Notes: generated by a model from the letters alone, not told the origin. A stretch of 40,813 nt of DNA from Desulfobacterales bacterium (GCA_028704555.1 JAQWFD010000038.1:1-40813); one strand, 5' to 3'; counted from the stretch's first letter, positions 8,460-16,845 are shown. Translations and numbers: made by a program.

Positions 8460-9757
8460 TGTCAAAAAAGGTTACGAAAAAAGAATATGATGTAGTACTC
8501 CAAGGGCAGCCGGCAATCAAGAAGATGGTCGTGTCCCGGCGGGAGGGAGAGCCTCTCAAAGTATGGTCCCCGGATGAATGGTCGAAGCTGAAGCGGGTCA
8601 TCATCGGCCGACCGGAAGGAACCAACATGCCGGCTCCTGAACCGGCCTGGCAGTACAATGTTCCTGGTTGCAAGCTTCCCCATTATATGCCTTTTCCCGA
8701 AGAGATGGTGGCAGCAGCCAACGCGCAGATGGACGTTTTCGTGAAAACGCTCGAAGACCGTGACATTCTCGTTGACAGAATTCCGATTCTGCCGATGATG
8801 ATGAACAAACCGTTCAGCAGCCCCCTCGGCTGGGCCCAGTATAACATGCACGGGGTCAACAATGTGCGTGACGTAACCTTGGTTCACGGCCACATCATTG
8901 TCGACGCACCGACGGTTCGACGGACCCGCGTTTACGAGCGGTTCAACCTGCGGCCGTACATCAACCTGCTCGCCAATGAAGACGCCAGTATGTTTCACAC
9001 GTCAGCTCCCTTCCCGATGCTGGTAGATGAAGACTACGATATGAACTACTATATCGACCGGGAGAGCCGAACTGATGAAGAACAGCGGGAGCTGTTGCTG
9101 GCGGCTCAGTTCCAGCAGAAAAACGGGGAATTCCCCCATGAATCTCTCTGGGACGCCGCTGACATCTGGAGCATGGGTAAAGACATGTTCTACCAGCCCT
9201 CAGCAGTCGGCAACCATGCTGGCGCTAATTGGCTGAAGCGGTTCTGCCGCGAGCACGGATTCCGTTTCCACATGGTGAAGTTTGAATCGCCGGTCAACAG
9301 TGACAAGCCGACCAACTTCCACCCGTGGCACATCGACGTGAACATGTGTACCCCGCGGCCCGGACTGTGCATCATCAACGCGGATTGGCCCCCGGCTGAT
9401 TCCAAGTTCATCGAGCTCTTCAAAAAGAACGACTGGGAAGTCGTGGTGGCCGCACGGCCGACCCGCGTCCACAAGAACAGCATTTACCTGACCGGGTTGT
9501 ACGAGGGTAAATCCTGGATCTCCGTCAACACATTCAGCATTGACAAAAACGTGATGTGTGTGGAAGCCGGCGAAACCGCTTTCATGGATCAGCTGGACAA
9601 GCTGGGCGTGGAAGTGCTTCCGATTTCGTACGAGAAGGTGATTCCGTTCGGCGGTGCCCTGCACTGCACCACTCTCGATATCGAGCGTGACACCGGCGAG
9701 AAGGGCAAGAGAGGGGAGTACGAAGATTTCTTCCCGAACCAGATCAAAGGTTTCTAA
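8459..9757 (+). CDS. amidinotransferase, glycine amidinotransferase family (copy 2)
   Basis: The protein is identical in all 432 residues to the copy at 6753, with the same Asp235, His291 and Cys403. Four synonymous base differences are visible, all within the first 130 bases; I see none in the remaining 1.17 kb. AAGGAG lies upstream of the ATG, and a junction-derived leader frame overlaps the start as TAATG. Two genes for one protein suggest selection for dosage, or a duplication too young to have diverged, kept uniform by gene conversion. Confidence 0.88.
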   Translation: MSKKVTKKEYDVVLQGQPAIKKMVVSRREGEPLKVWSPDEWSKLKRVIIGRPEGTNMPAPEPAWQYNVPGCKLPHYMPFPEEMVAAANAQMDVFVKTLEDRDILVDRIPILPMMMNKPFSSPLGWAQYNMHGVNNVRDVTLVHGHIIVDAPTVRRTRVYERFNLRPYINLLANEDASMFHTSAPFPMLVDEDYDMNYYIDRESRTDEEQRELLLAAQFQQKNGEFPHESLWDAADIWSMGKDMFYQPSAVGNHAGANWLKRFCREHGFRFHMVKFESPVNSDKPTNFHPWHIDVNMCTPRPGLCIINADWPPADSKFIELFKKNDWEVVVAARPTRVHKNSIYLTGLYEGKSWISVNTFSIDKNVMCVEAGETAFMDQLDKLGVEVLPISYEKVIPFGGALHCTTLDIERDTGEKGKRGEYEDFFPNQIKGF

Positions 9758-9812
9758 GCAACAGGCCTGACGGCTGATAGCTGTTTCGGTTTTGTTTGAA
9801 GAAAGATAACTG

Positions 9813-9872
9813 ACCGGCAGGATGGATTCACTCCCCTTTTTCGCAAGAGACGGGGTGATCCATCCTGCCGGT
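9813..9872. other. long hairpin A downstream of amidinotransferase copy 2
   Basis: This appears identical to the hairpin at 8107-8166, at the same distance from the stop codon. No T-run follows. Confidence 0.75.
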
Positions 9873-9898
9873 AAAAAATTACGCTCATATGGTTCTTT

Positions 9899-9957
9899 CG
9901 TATTTTTTTCAACTTATATTTTCCGGGATATAGAAAATATAAGTTGAAAAGAATACG
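9899..9957. other. long hairpin B, copy 2
   Basis: Counterpart of 8193-8251. One base change in the right arm (A to G) replaces an A-U pair with a G-U pair, so the stem still folds. Pairing kept despite change fits an RNA-level role, though one change is weak evidence. Confidence 0.7.
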
Positions 9958-10087
9958 ACGACCATGCACGACCTGTATCGTTTTATTCTTTATCATTTTG
10001 ATGAACAACTATGAATGATGCTGTCAGATGATTCAATGCAAAAAAACAACAAGGGTAAATTGCTCTGTTTTTGGAGGAGACTCATTC

Positions 10088-10600
10088 GTGTTGAACGGCA
10101 TCCTATCTGAGTCTCTGGTTATTCGAAAAGGACGTGTTTCAGATGTTCAGGATATAATTCGACTGGTCAACAACTTTGTAATGCAAAATTTAATGCTGCC
10201 CAGAGGGCCTCAGGATTTATATGAAAACATCCGGGATGTGGTAGTGTTGACCCGGCTCGGGCCGAAAAATGCCGTTGAAGATCATTCTAAGGAAGAGATC
10301 ATCGGTTGTGGCGCGTTACATGTGATGTGGGGCGACTTGGCTGAAATAAGGTCGCTGGCAGTTGCCGAAAACTATCAGGGACAGGGGCTCGGCGCATGTA
10401 TCGTGGATTGTATGAAAAAAGAGGCGCTGGCTCTGGGAATAAAGCGGCTGTTTGCATTCACCCTTGCCGAAAAATTTTTTAAGGCTCAGGGCTTTGAAGT
10501 CGTTCCCCGAAAGGATTTGCCCCCGGTTGTATGGCAGGAGTGTCGCAAGTGTCCAAAATACTTCAAATGTGATGAAATTGGAATGATACTGAATTTGTAA
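10088..10600 (+). CDS. argA: GNAT acetyltransferase, short N-acetylglutamate synthase type
   Basis: The likely start is GTG at 10088, eight bases after a strong GGAGGAG; the frame stays open upstream to 10028, but that part has no family match. The 170-residue product is a single GNAT domain. It shows the acetyl-CoA loop ENYQGQGLGACIVD, then LFAFTLAEKFFKAQGFEVV, and a cysteine-bearing tail CRKCPKYFKCDEIGM. This layout matches the short, kinase-less N-acetylglutamate synthases that start arginine synthesis in many deltaproteobacteria. Its 5' end was copied into the duplication junction at 8382. Co-transcription with the amidinotransferase genes is likely but passes the hairpins at 9813-9957. 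Confidence 0.78.
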   Translation: MLNGILSESLVIRKGRVSDVQDIIRLVNNFVMQNLMLPRGPQDLYENIRDVVVLTRLGPKNAVEDHSKEEIIGCGALHVMWGDLAEIRSLAVAENYQGQGLGACIVDCMKKEALALGIKRLFAFTLAEKFFKAQGFEVVPRKDLPPVVWQECRKCPKYFKCDEIGMILNL

Positions 10601-10770
10601 ATGCAGATCTGTAAAATGGATACCAGTGACTAAAAAAAATAAGAGAGAGGTTTTCTGATGGTCTTGTGACTTTTTACATAGCCATCATATTTTAATAAGC
10701 ATAATTTTGATTATATCGGACAGTTTGACGATTTGTTAAAAATTTTTTAAGCGTATTTGCCATGAATAGA

Positions 10771-10852
10771 TGCGGTGGACATGGCACCGCAAAATAATCA
10801 TGCCTGTAGAGCCGCCTTGGCTGCGGTGACCATCGGGCATGAATTTTTTTTT
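10771..10852 (+). terminator. stem-loop plus structured terminator
   Basis: TGCGGTG...CACCGCA (10771-10791) is a perfect 7-bp stem. It is followed by a longer structure whose base pairs CATGCC (10799-10804) with GGCATG (10836-10841), contains an inner CCGC/GCGG pairing, and ends in a nine-T run (10844-10852). It could end the acetyltransferase transcript 170-250 bases after the stop. I match it to no known riboswitch. Confidence 0.6.
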
Positions 10853-10864
10853 ATATGCAGGCGG

Positions 10865-10912
10865 CAGACAAACGTGGAAAGATGATTCAAATCGGGATAT
10901 TGTCTGCAGTCG
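10865..10912 (+). other. further stem in the structured intergenic stretch
   Basis: GCAGACAA (near 10865) pairs perfectly with TTGTCTGC (near 10905) and is followed by AGTCGGCTTTT. With its neighbours it makes four successive stems in 200 bases between 10771 and 10971. The rest of 10601-10770 shows no gene. Confidence 0.45.
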
Positions 10913-10922
10913 GCTTTTGATA

Positions 10923-10971
10923 TTCTTGAGGATCGGCTTTATTTATTATAAACAAAGCCGATCCTCAAGAA
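10923..10971. other. perfect 18-bp inverted repeat just before a small gene
   Basis: Arms 10923-10940 (TTCTTGAGGATCGGCTTT) and 10954-10971 are exact complements around a 13-base loop. The ATG of the next ORF follows after six bases, and the ORF lacks a ribosome-binding site. The hairpin would occupy the place where a ribosome should land. It may be a regulatory hairpin, an attenuator or an attachment-like site. Confidence 0.65.
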
Positions 10972-10977
10972 CTTGAA

Positions 10978-11337
10978 ATGAAAAAAATAGATTTGGATAG
11001 TCAGCACCAATTATTTTATGCCGGCTTTGCTATTACATATTGGATATTTTTTGTGTTGTTGATTATGAACAATTTTGATAGAAAAAAAAACTGTAATATC
11101 GCCGGATTGGTTTTCAAGAGACTATATAGTCGGAATTTGACTCAGATTGAGGTTCGGCGATTGATACTGGATGTTCAAAACATTCTTTGTGATGATATAG
11201 ATACATGCACGGAAGCGGTAAATGCTAAGCTTACCGGCCTCGGTTGGACAAGTAGTTTGGTCGACAGCGTCACTTTTGAGCTTATTGTCTATCTGATTGA
11301 AAATGAATGGACTAAGGATTCGTATGCATTTCATTGA
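10978..11337 (+). CDS. hypothetical small membrane-anchored protein
   Basis: The frame is 119 residues long. Residues 12-32 (LFYAGFAITYWIFFVLLIMNN) could form one membrane segment. The rest is soluble, with LTQIEVRRLILDVQNIL and a C-terminal helix-rich part. I do not recognise a family. No ribosome-binding site precedes the ATG, which sits six bases after the perfect hairpin at 10923-10971. An internal ATG at 11065 would give a 90-residue soluble protein but also lacks a good site. The chemotaxis receptor follows 209 bases downstream. Coding status is moderately likely because codon use looks normal in the C-terminal two thirds. Confidence 0.5.
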   Translation: MKKIDLDSQHQLFYAGFAITYWIFFVLLIMNNFDRKKNCNIAGLVFKRLYSRNLTQIEVRRLILDVQNILCDDIDTCTEAVNAKLTGLGWTSSLVDSVTFELIVYLIENEWTKDSYAFH

Positions 11338-11546
11338 ATGATGACTATCAACGATTAAATTTACGCATTACCATGTCGCTTCCTCCCACCCCGCAAAATT
11401 CTCGCTGCACACCATATATAAAAAATCTGTATCTGATACGAATTTCAGACCTCAAAATACTTTCATATTTTTTTCGATTGAAATTTTTGTCTTTTTTGAA
11501 CTCGGAAAAATTTTTTTATTAATCGTATGGTAAAGGAGCGCGTTTC

Positions 11547-13028
11547 ATGTCGGATCAAAGGGTAAAAACGTCCAAAGCGAAGTTGTCCATTGCACTTATT
11601 TCCACACTTATTATTTCAGTTTCAGCCTTGATATCGGCGATGATGTTGAATCTTATCAGTATGGATAGAACCTTTAGTCAAGTCAAGCAAGAATACTTCA
11701 AAATGCTGGAATTAAGTGGTGATATCAAAAACTATGATGAAATATTAACCAGTTCGGCTCGAATGGCGGTTATTACAAACGAAATCAAATGGAAAGATCG
11801 ATATGATGCGGTTGCTCCTCAATTGGACAACGCCATAAATGAAGCGTTGGGAATGCTTCCGGAAAAATATAAAATCAAAGAAGCCGAAGAAACAAACAGC
11901 GCCAACGCAAAGATGATCGAAATGGAAACCAGGGCTTTTGATCTGCTTAATAACGGCAATCAGAAAGAAGCCGAATCCGTCTTATTTGGAAAAGAATATG
12001 AACAGCAAAAGAGCATTTATTCAAAAGGAATAGTTAGTTATCTTGATGCCATGAAAAACTATGCGGATTTGTCCATCATCAGGCATCGAAAAATAAATGT
12101 GGTCTTAATATCTATACAGGTTGGAATTTTGCTGGCGACCATTGCACTAGTTTGTTTTTTCTTGAGCCGATATGTCAAATCAATAAGACAAACAATTGAA
12201 GGGCTTATCGAAAACGCCGATCAAGTGTCTGCCGCCTCCGGCCAGGTTTCCTCCGCCAGCCAGCAGTTGGCCGATGGATCCTCGAGACAGGCAGAGTCTA
12301 TCGAAGAAACCTCATCTTCATTAGAGGAAATTGCTTCGATGACTCAACAGAATGCGGAAAATTCGTTTAATACCAAAAGCCTTATGCTTGAAATGTCACA
12401 GATCGTCGATGAGACTAACAGTGCCATGGAACAACTTTCAGACTCTATGACGGAGATTTCCAGGAGAAGTGAAGAAACCCAGAAAATCATCAGGGCGATC
12501 GATGAGATCGCCTTTCAGACAAATCTTTTGTCTCTTAATGCGTCAGTAGAGGCTGCCCGAGCAGGAGAGGCCGGTGCAGGGTTTGCGGTAGTGGCCGATG
12601 AAGTAAGAAATCTATCGATTCGGGCGTCAGATGCGGCCAAAAATACGGCTGCTCTCATTGAAGGATCAGTTAACGAAATCCGGGATGGCTCAAGTATACT
12701 TTCAAAAACCTGTACCAACTTCAATAGGGTTTCGAAAGCGGCCAAAAAAATCTCGGATCTGATCGCTGAAATTGCGACCGCATCGCAGGAGCAGGCCCAG
12801 GGGGTCGAACAGATTAACGTGGCTGTCAACGAAATAGGCATTGTCACCCATCAGAATGCGGCCAATTCCCAGGAATCGGCCGCAGCCTCCGAAGAAATGA
12901 ACGCACAGGCGGAAATGATGCGATTTTTTGTCAAGGACCTGGCCGCCCTGGTTGGCCGGACAAAATATAAAGCATTTCCAAATCAAATCGGCTTGGACAG
13001 GCAACAAAATCAAATCGCCTGCAGATAA
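11547..13028 (+). CDS. methyl-accepting chemotaxis protein
   Basis: This transmembrane chemoreceptor of 493 residues would signal to CheA/CheW. A first membrane helix lies at about 13-38, a periplasmic region of about 145 residues likely to be a four-helix bundle follows, and a second helix lies at about 183-205. I see no clear HAMP domain; the chain passes directly into the coiled-coil signalling region. The conserved hairpin tip is [27 protein letters not shown] sequence around residue 317, and [12 protein letters not shown] are clear. AAAGGAG precedes the ATG. The ligand is unknown. Its placement among arginine genes may be chance. Confidence 0.92.
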   Translation: MSDQRVKTSKAKLSIALISTLIISVSALISAMMLNLISMDRTFSQVKQEYFKMLELSGDIKNYDEILTSSARMAVITNEIKWKDRYDAVAPQLDNAINEALGMLPEKYKIKEAEETNSANAKMIEMETRAFDLLNNGNQKEAESVLFGKEYEQQKSIYSKGIVSYLDAMKNYADLSIIRHRKINVVLISIQVGILLATIALVCFFLSRYVKSIRQTIEGLIENADQVSAASGQVSSASQQLADGSSRQAESIEETSSSLEEIASMTQQNAENSFNTKSLMLEMSQIVDETNSAMEQLSDSMTEISRRSEETQKIIRAIDEIAFQTNLLSLNASVEAARAGEAGAGFAVVADEVRNLSIRASDAAKNTAALIEGSVNEIRDGSSILSKTCTNFNRVSKAAKKISDLIAEIATASQEQAQGVEQINVAVNEIGIVTHQNAANSQESAAASEEMNAQAEMMRFFVKDLAALVGRTKYKAFPNQIGLDRQQNQIACR

Positions 13029-13046
13029 AAACTATCATCGGCCATT

Positions 13047-13116
13047 GCGTCATCCCCGCGCAGGCGGGGATTCAGTTCGGTCGGTCTTTAGATTCCCGAT
13101 TTAGCGGGAATGACGA
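13047..13116. repeat. extragenic palindromic repeat pair (REP/REPIN-like)
   Basis: CGTCATCCCCGC...GCGGGGATTCAG is followed after a short gap by GATTCCCGATTTAGCGGGAATGACG, the same sequence inverted. Similar CGTCAT(T/C)CCCGC palindromes are common dispersed repeats in proteobacteria. A fragment recurs near 40304. Confidence 0.75.
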
Positions 13117-13783
13117 GAACGGGATGCAACACTGTAAAAATAAATTTGGCCGAAGTTAGAACCAGGTCCGAAAAATGTTTGCGCTACAGTACGTGGTGTT
13201 TCAATTTTAAAAGTCTATGAAAATCACGTCCAATATAACCTTCTGAAAATAATGAGTATATAAAAAATAAGTCTTTACTTAAATTTCTGGCGTCTGTCTT
13301 GCCTTGCATTATAGAAAAGCAAAACATGCTTTTAAAAATTTTAAATTTTAACGGCAATTCAATACCCTCACAGTTGACTTGAATCCGTCGAAGCAACGAT
13401 TTATGAAAATGTCTCTCCGGATGAAAGCAGCAATGCGACGGGAAGAGATATTATCCCGATGGTTCCATGGGACTGGAGGTTGAGAAATGATAAACGTTGT
13501 CAACATAATCGGAAACAGGGGGGTCACCTACCGGCTCAAGCAGATTGGAAGGGCTGGAACAGATGAAGCTGGTACCGAATGTGCAACAAAAATTCTGAAA
13601 AACTCTCAGCCTTTATTTAGCCTGACGCGGCAGGCAATGCCCAGGGGAGAAACTTTTTTACGATTTGTAGAAGAGTTTCTCCTCCCCTCCCCCGCCTCCG
13701 CCCTCTCCCCCTGTCATTAAAAAACACGAGTTTGTTTATTTATAGTCATATGTAGAAAAATGTAGAAAAAAAATACTTTCAAC
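13117..13783. other. long region without a supported gene
   Basis: AT-rich sequence with short open frames lacking credible starts or family features. An open stretch from about 13374 to 13560 reads as protein-like (containing NVSPDESSNATGRDIIPM) but has no start and meets a stop, so it may be a gene remnant. A pyrimidine-rich tract lies at 13678-13717. Confidence 0.5.
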
Positions 13784-14174
13784 AATCACGGTGTCAACAA
13801 CGTCCGCGACGTAACCACATGATTCATGATAACTACATCATCGAGGCCACAACCTCCCGCCGTACCCGGCATTGGGAATTTCTGAATCTGAGACCGATCT
13901 TTGAGAAATACTTCAAGGAAGATCCGGAATGTGTTCATTTTACAGCTCCCAAACCGCGGCTGACCGACGAGTCTTATTCGATCCGAAAACGGTCTGTGTC
14001 GAGGCGCACGAAACCGCATACTGCGAACAGCTGGATAAACTCGGAATGGAAGTTATTCCACTTCCGTACCAGCACGTAATTCCGTTCGACGGCGCGCTGC
14101 ACTGCACCACCCTGGACGTTTATCGTGAAGGCGTCTGCGAGGATTATTTCCCGAAACAGATTAAAGGCTACTAA
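13784..14174 (+). pseudogene. decayed third amidinotransferase
   Basis: The sequence opens with NHGVNNVRDVT, matching the HGVNNVRDVT of the intact genes, then loses frame at 13817-13819. It continues as IIEATTSRRTRHWEF...FTAPKPRLTDESY to 13977. There it jumps to FDPKTVCVEAHETAYCEQLDKLG and runs to the end, including GALHCTTLD and the same C-terminal PKQIKGY. Relative to the intact protein about 167 residues (193-361) are missing, removing the catalytic Asp and His, and the N-terminal part is absent. The surviving residues differ from the intact copies (APKPRLTDE against APFPMLVDE), so this was a separate paralogue and not a recent copy. Confidence 0.85.
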
Positions 14175-14213
14175 ATAAGGCCGAATCTGTATTGATTTGA
14201 AAATAGGCAACTG

Positions 14214-14271
14214 ACCGGCAGGATGGATCGCATCCTCATTCGTTTAAAAAAATGTGATCCAGCCTGCCGGT
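14214..14271. other. hairpin A relative after the amidinotransferase remnant
   Basis: CTGACCGGCAGGATGGATC...GATCCAGCCTGCCGGT has the same outer arms and position as the hairpins at 8107 and 9813, with a different inner part and loop. A-residues follow, as in the others. It marks a 3' element that goes with this gene family. Confidence 0.7.
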
Positions 14272-14706
14272 AAAAAAATAGAGCCTTATTCGGTTTGAAC
14301 GGTATTTGTTCAGGATATCTTCAAACAACCTTCTACCCCTTCCTCCCCCAGCCTTTCGGACAATGCATCGAAGAATCGCCTCGCCCCACCCTCCATATTG
14401 AAATGGCCCGGCCCGACGGGGGGGGATTCAGTCCAGGTCTGACTTTTCTTCCATGTTGGTCCTATAACACTGCCACTGTGATGTCAGCGCTTATCGAGTT
14501 TCCTCCACGCAAGAGACACAAAAATATTTTTGAACTGTAAATCCGGGCAATTCTCCGGGCAGCGTCCCGTTCAGATCAATTAAAAACAATGTTCCCTCCG
14601 ATATAGGCTCCGGATGAATTCAGGCAAGCAAAGCAGGGGGGCGCTGGATTACATCAAACGACTTCATCGGTATGAATGACGCCATTTCAGCCAACCTGAA
14701 AACGGC
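14272..14706. other. region without a supported gene
   Basis: An 81-codon open frame at 14295-14540 has no ribosome-binding site, family features or protein-like composition. The rest shows nothing I can support. The last 70 bases may be more of the decayed phosphotransferase gene that follows. Confidence 0.4.
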
Positions 14707-15035
14707 ATGATGCTCGAAATACCAGCCGTTTCGGGCATCATCGATGAACCGCCCTGAGAAGCGGATTTTGTTTCAATGGGTACCAATGATTTCATTCAGT
14801 ACATGATAGCATGTCGATCAAACGAATTAAAAAGTGACAAATTATTAACGTTCATGCCGTCCTTCTGTGTTAAGAGGTCTTGACAAAATCGTTAAAGCTG
14901 CATTAGATAAGAACAAAACGATTTGCATTTGCAGCGAAATAGCCCATGAAAGGGAATATATACCGTTTTTAATCGAAACAGGTATTCGACAATTGAGTGT
15001 GGCTCCGCAATTTCATATCCCTCATACGGGATATG
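14707..15035 (+). pseudogene. remnant of PEP-protein phosphotransferase (enzyme I family), C-terminal part
   Basis: Translation gives MMLEIPAVSGIIDE, a stop, then ADFVSMGTNDFIQYMIACRSNE; after a frameshift near 14865 it reads VLRGLDKIVKAALDKNKTI and IAHEREYIPFLIETGIRQLSV. These are the ordered C-terminal PEP-binding barrel motifs of PtsI/PtsP-type enzymes (MMLEIPA, FxSxGTNDxxQY, VLRxxD, CxExA). The in-frame TGA and the frame loss show decay. The 3' end runs into a small palindrome, CATATCCC-TCATAC-GGGATATG (15014-15035). The N-terminal phosphohistidine and swivel domains are not present upstream. Confidence 0.75.
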
Positions 15036-15200
15036 AGGGATTTCATTGCAAGCTTTCGTTTACTGCCGCGGCAGCATTGCACTCGAAAAGCTCTATCCAA
15101 GACAACAAATGAAGAAATCCAGAACGAAATTATTTTCTCAAGACTAATTAGAATGAATTTAATTGTTGATCGAAAAATCGTAAACAAGAAAGGGAGGAAT

Positions 15201-15470
15201 ATGAACAAAGGGGATTTAATCAACGAAGTCGCAAAAATCGTATCCACAAAGAAAGAAGCTCAGGCTGCTGTAGACTGTGTTCTTTCAGCCATTACCGATG
15301 CATTGAAGAGCAAAGAGCCTGTAACGCTGGTCGGATTCGGCACGTTCAAAACCGTCAAACGGGAAGCCAGAACCGGAAGAAATCCTCAAACCGGAGAAGA
15401 AATTAAAATCGATTCCCGTTTCGTTCCAAAATTTATACCTGGCAAAGCTTTAAAGGACGCGGTCAATTAA
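15201..15470 (+). CDS. hup: HU-family DNA-binding protein
   Basis: This is a small nucleoid protein of 89 residues that bends DNA and compacts the chromosome as a dimer. MNKGDLINEVAKIV and the helical N-terminal half are typical, followed by VTLVGFGTFKTVKREARTGRNPQTGEEI with the beta-arm and its conserved RNPQTG tip. The C-terminus FVPKFIPGKALKDAVN is also standard. The start at 15201 follows GGGAGG; the frame is open further upstream but that part overlaps the phosphotransferase remnant and is not homologous. Codon use looks like a well-expressed gene. Confidence 0.95.
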   Translation: MNKGDLINEVAKIVSTKKEAQAAVDCVLSAITDALKSKEPVTLVGFGTFKTVKREARTGRNPQTGEEIKIDSRFVPKFIPGKALKDAVN

Positions 15471-15689
15471 TCAGGCCGTTTGATTCCGGAGCATGCTGGA
15501 ACTCGCCACATCTCCTTTATCAGTCCGACAGGTGATCCTTATCTGCTTGAGGACCTAACCTGAAACGGGATTTCACTCGGAAAGCTACTATCCTGAATTT
15601 TACACACTGTTTTTACGATTTAACCGATGTACCGATAGACATAAATATAATTGCAAGATCGATGTATCCGATGATTTCCTGAAAACGAA

Positions 15690-15722
15690 AAAGGCAGTGT
15701 AAACCAGACACTGCCTTTTTTG
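15690..15722. terminator. intrinsic terminator, possibly bidirectional
   Basis: AAAGGCAGTGT and ACACTGCCTTTTTT form a perfect stem around AAACCAG, with A-residues before and T-residues after. It lies 220 bases after HU. The region 15471-15689 contains no supported gene. Confidence 0.85.
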
Positions 15723-15757
15723 CTGCACATTTAGCCCGGAATGAAGAATGGTTTTAT

Positions 15758-15784
15758 TTGACAGACAAGAAGTTTTTTTATAAT
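15758..15784 (+). promoter_or_regulatory. candidate sigma-70 promoter for the stress protein gene
   Basis: TTGACA (15758-15763) and TATAAT (15779-15784) are both perfect boxes but only 15 bases apart, shorter than the ideal 17. A leader of about 140 bases would precede the gene at 15928. Confidence 0.45.
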
Positions 15785-15927
15785 AAAAAACAATGTTAAA
15801 TCATTAAAGGTTATCAACTGTACTGTTTGTAAAGTTGCTTATCAGCATTCAGCCTGACATTGATATTATCAATAAACCGTTTTGTCAAAATGCCCCGAAT
15901 GAAATTGCTGCATAAAAGGAGATCAAA

Positions 15928-16320
15928 ATGAAAATCATGGTTTGCTACGATGGCTCCAATGTGGCAAAAGACGCCCTGTCTTTAGCCCAGCAACATGCCA
16001 GAGCATTCAACGCTACTGTGGATGTGGTAACATCACGAATAAAAGGCACCAAATATCAGGTTGAAGAAATTATAACCGCCGAAAACGAGCTGGAATATGT
16101 CAAAGAATTTTTTAAAAATGAAAATATCCCCTGTAAAACGCACCTGCTGATTCGAGGCATGTCACCCGGAGAAGATATTGTTCAGTTTGCCAGAGAGAAT
16201 AAAACAGACGAAATCATTATCGGGGTTCGAAAACGGTCCAAGGTGGAAAAGATCCTGTTAGGCTCTACCGCCCAATATGTCATTCTCATGGCGCCATGCC
16301 CGGTTCTTACGGTTAAATAG
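15928..16320 (+). CDS. universal stress protein, UspA family
   Basis: This 130-residue single Usp domain is a cytoplasmic dimer-forming protein linked to stress survival, often ATP-binding. It starts MKIMVCYDGSNVAKDAL, with the strand-1 VCYDGS motif, and ends with the nucleotide-binding stretch IIIGVRKRSKVEKILLGSTAQYVI followed by CPVLTVK. The usual G-x2-G is GVRK here while the later LLGST is intact, so ATP binding is likely but not certain. AAAAGGAG precedes the ATG. It stands alone between a terminator and a repeat-bearing gap. Confidence 0.92.
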   Translation: MKIMVCYDGSNVAKDALSLAQQHARAFNATVDVVTSRIKGTKYQVEEIITAENELEYVKEFFKNENIPCKTHLLIRGMSPGEDIVQFARENKTDEIIIGVRKRSKVEKILLGSTAQYVILMAPCPVLTVK

Positions 16321-16756
16321 TGCCCATCCATCGCACCTTGACTTCGCAGGTGTCCTTTTTGTCTTTGTTGCGCGTCGGACATCTCAGAAACGGTCGAAAA
16401 GGCACTCTGGCCCTCTGTTTGCGATGACTTTCACGCCGTCTGTTTCGCAAGCACGAAGGGCCGCGCGTAACACAGACTGACACGCGCTCTTCTATTCTTT
16501 CAAACACCCGTCTCACCTGGACGGAAGAAGGGGCCCGAAATTCCGAGATTCCGGCAGCACTTACCCTGTGTAAATAAGATGCCACCGGCCGTATCCAATT
16601 TCAGAAAAATTGATTCTACGTATTTTTTGGACAACAAATCGGTATCGCTTTCACACAACGCCTCGACGCAACAAAGTGGTTAAAAACTTTGCGACCTTTA
16701 TCCCTGACCAGGGAATTACGTTTTTCTGTCATATTTCATTTCATAACATTGCAAGT

Positions 16757-16845
16757 CCCGGATCACGCTGGAAAAGCCGGGAATGGGCGGGACGGAGGCC
16801 GCAACAACGTGGCCGAAGAGATATGATCGAGCCCCTTTAATCATT
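16757..16845. repeat. half copy of the dispersed foldback element
   Basis: It matches one arm of the element at 34059-34326 read on the other strand: CCCGGATCACGCTGGAAAAGCC, GGGCGGGACGGA, then GTGGCCG and ATGATCGAGCCCC. The sequence before it (16321-16756) holds no supported gene. The element lies immediately upstream of the isoaspartyl methyltransferase gene. Confidence 0.65.

Larger units (their letters stand above)
8390..10093 (+). repeat. tandem duplication, copy 2 (about 1.7 kb)
   Basis: This is the second copy of the unit described at 6681. At its right end the sequence continues into the intact acetyltransferase gene, while at the end of copy 1 the match stops after GTGTTGA. The ancestral order was therefore GTPase - amidinotransferase - acetyltransferase. 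Confidence 0.9.

Noticed and set aside
11334..11522. 62-codon frame between the small protein and the chemoreceptor
   Set aside because: No ribosome-binding site, atypical composition and no similarity I can recognise.
13487..13720. 77-codon open frame
   Set aside because: Low-complexity end, no family features; it may overlap a gene remnant in another frame.
14723..14765. In-frame TGA in the phosphotransferase remnant as a selenocysteine codon
   Set aside because: The position is not a cysteine site in this family and the gene also has a frameshift and lacks its N-terminal domains, so it is decay.
14997..15200. Extended start of HU
   Set aside because: The extra residues are not HU sequence and overlap the decayed phosphotransferase; ATG 15201 follows a strong ribosome-binding site.
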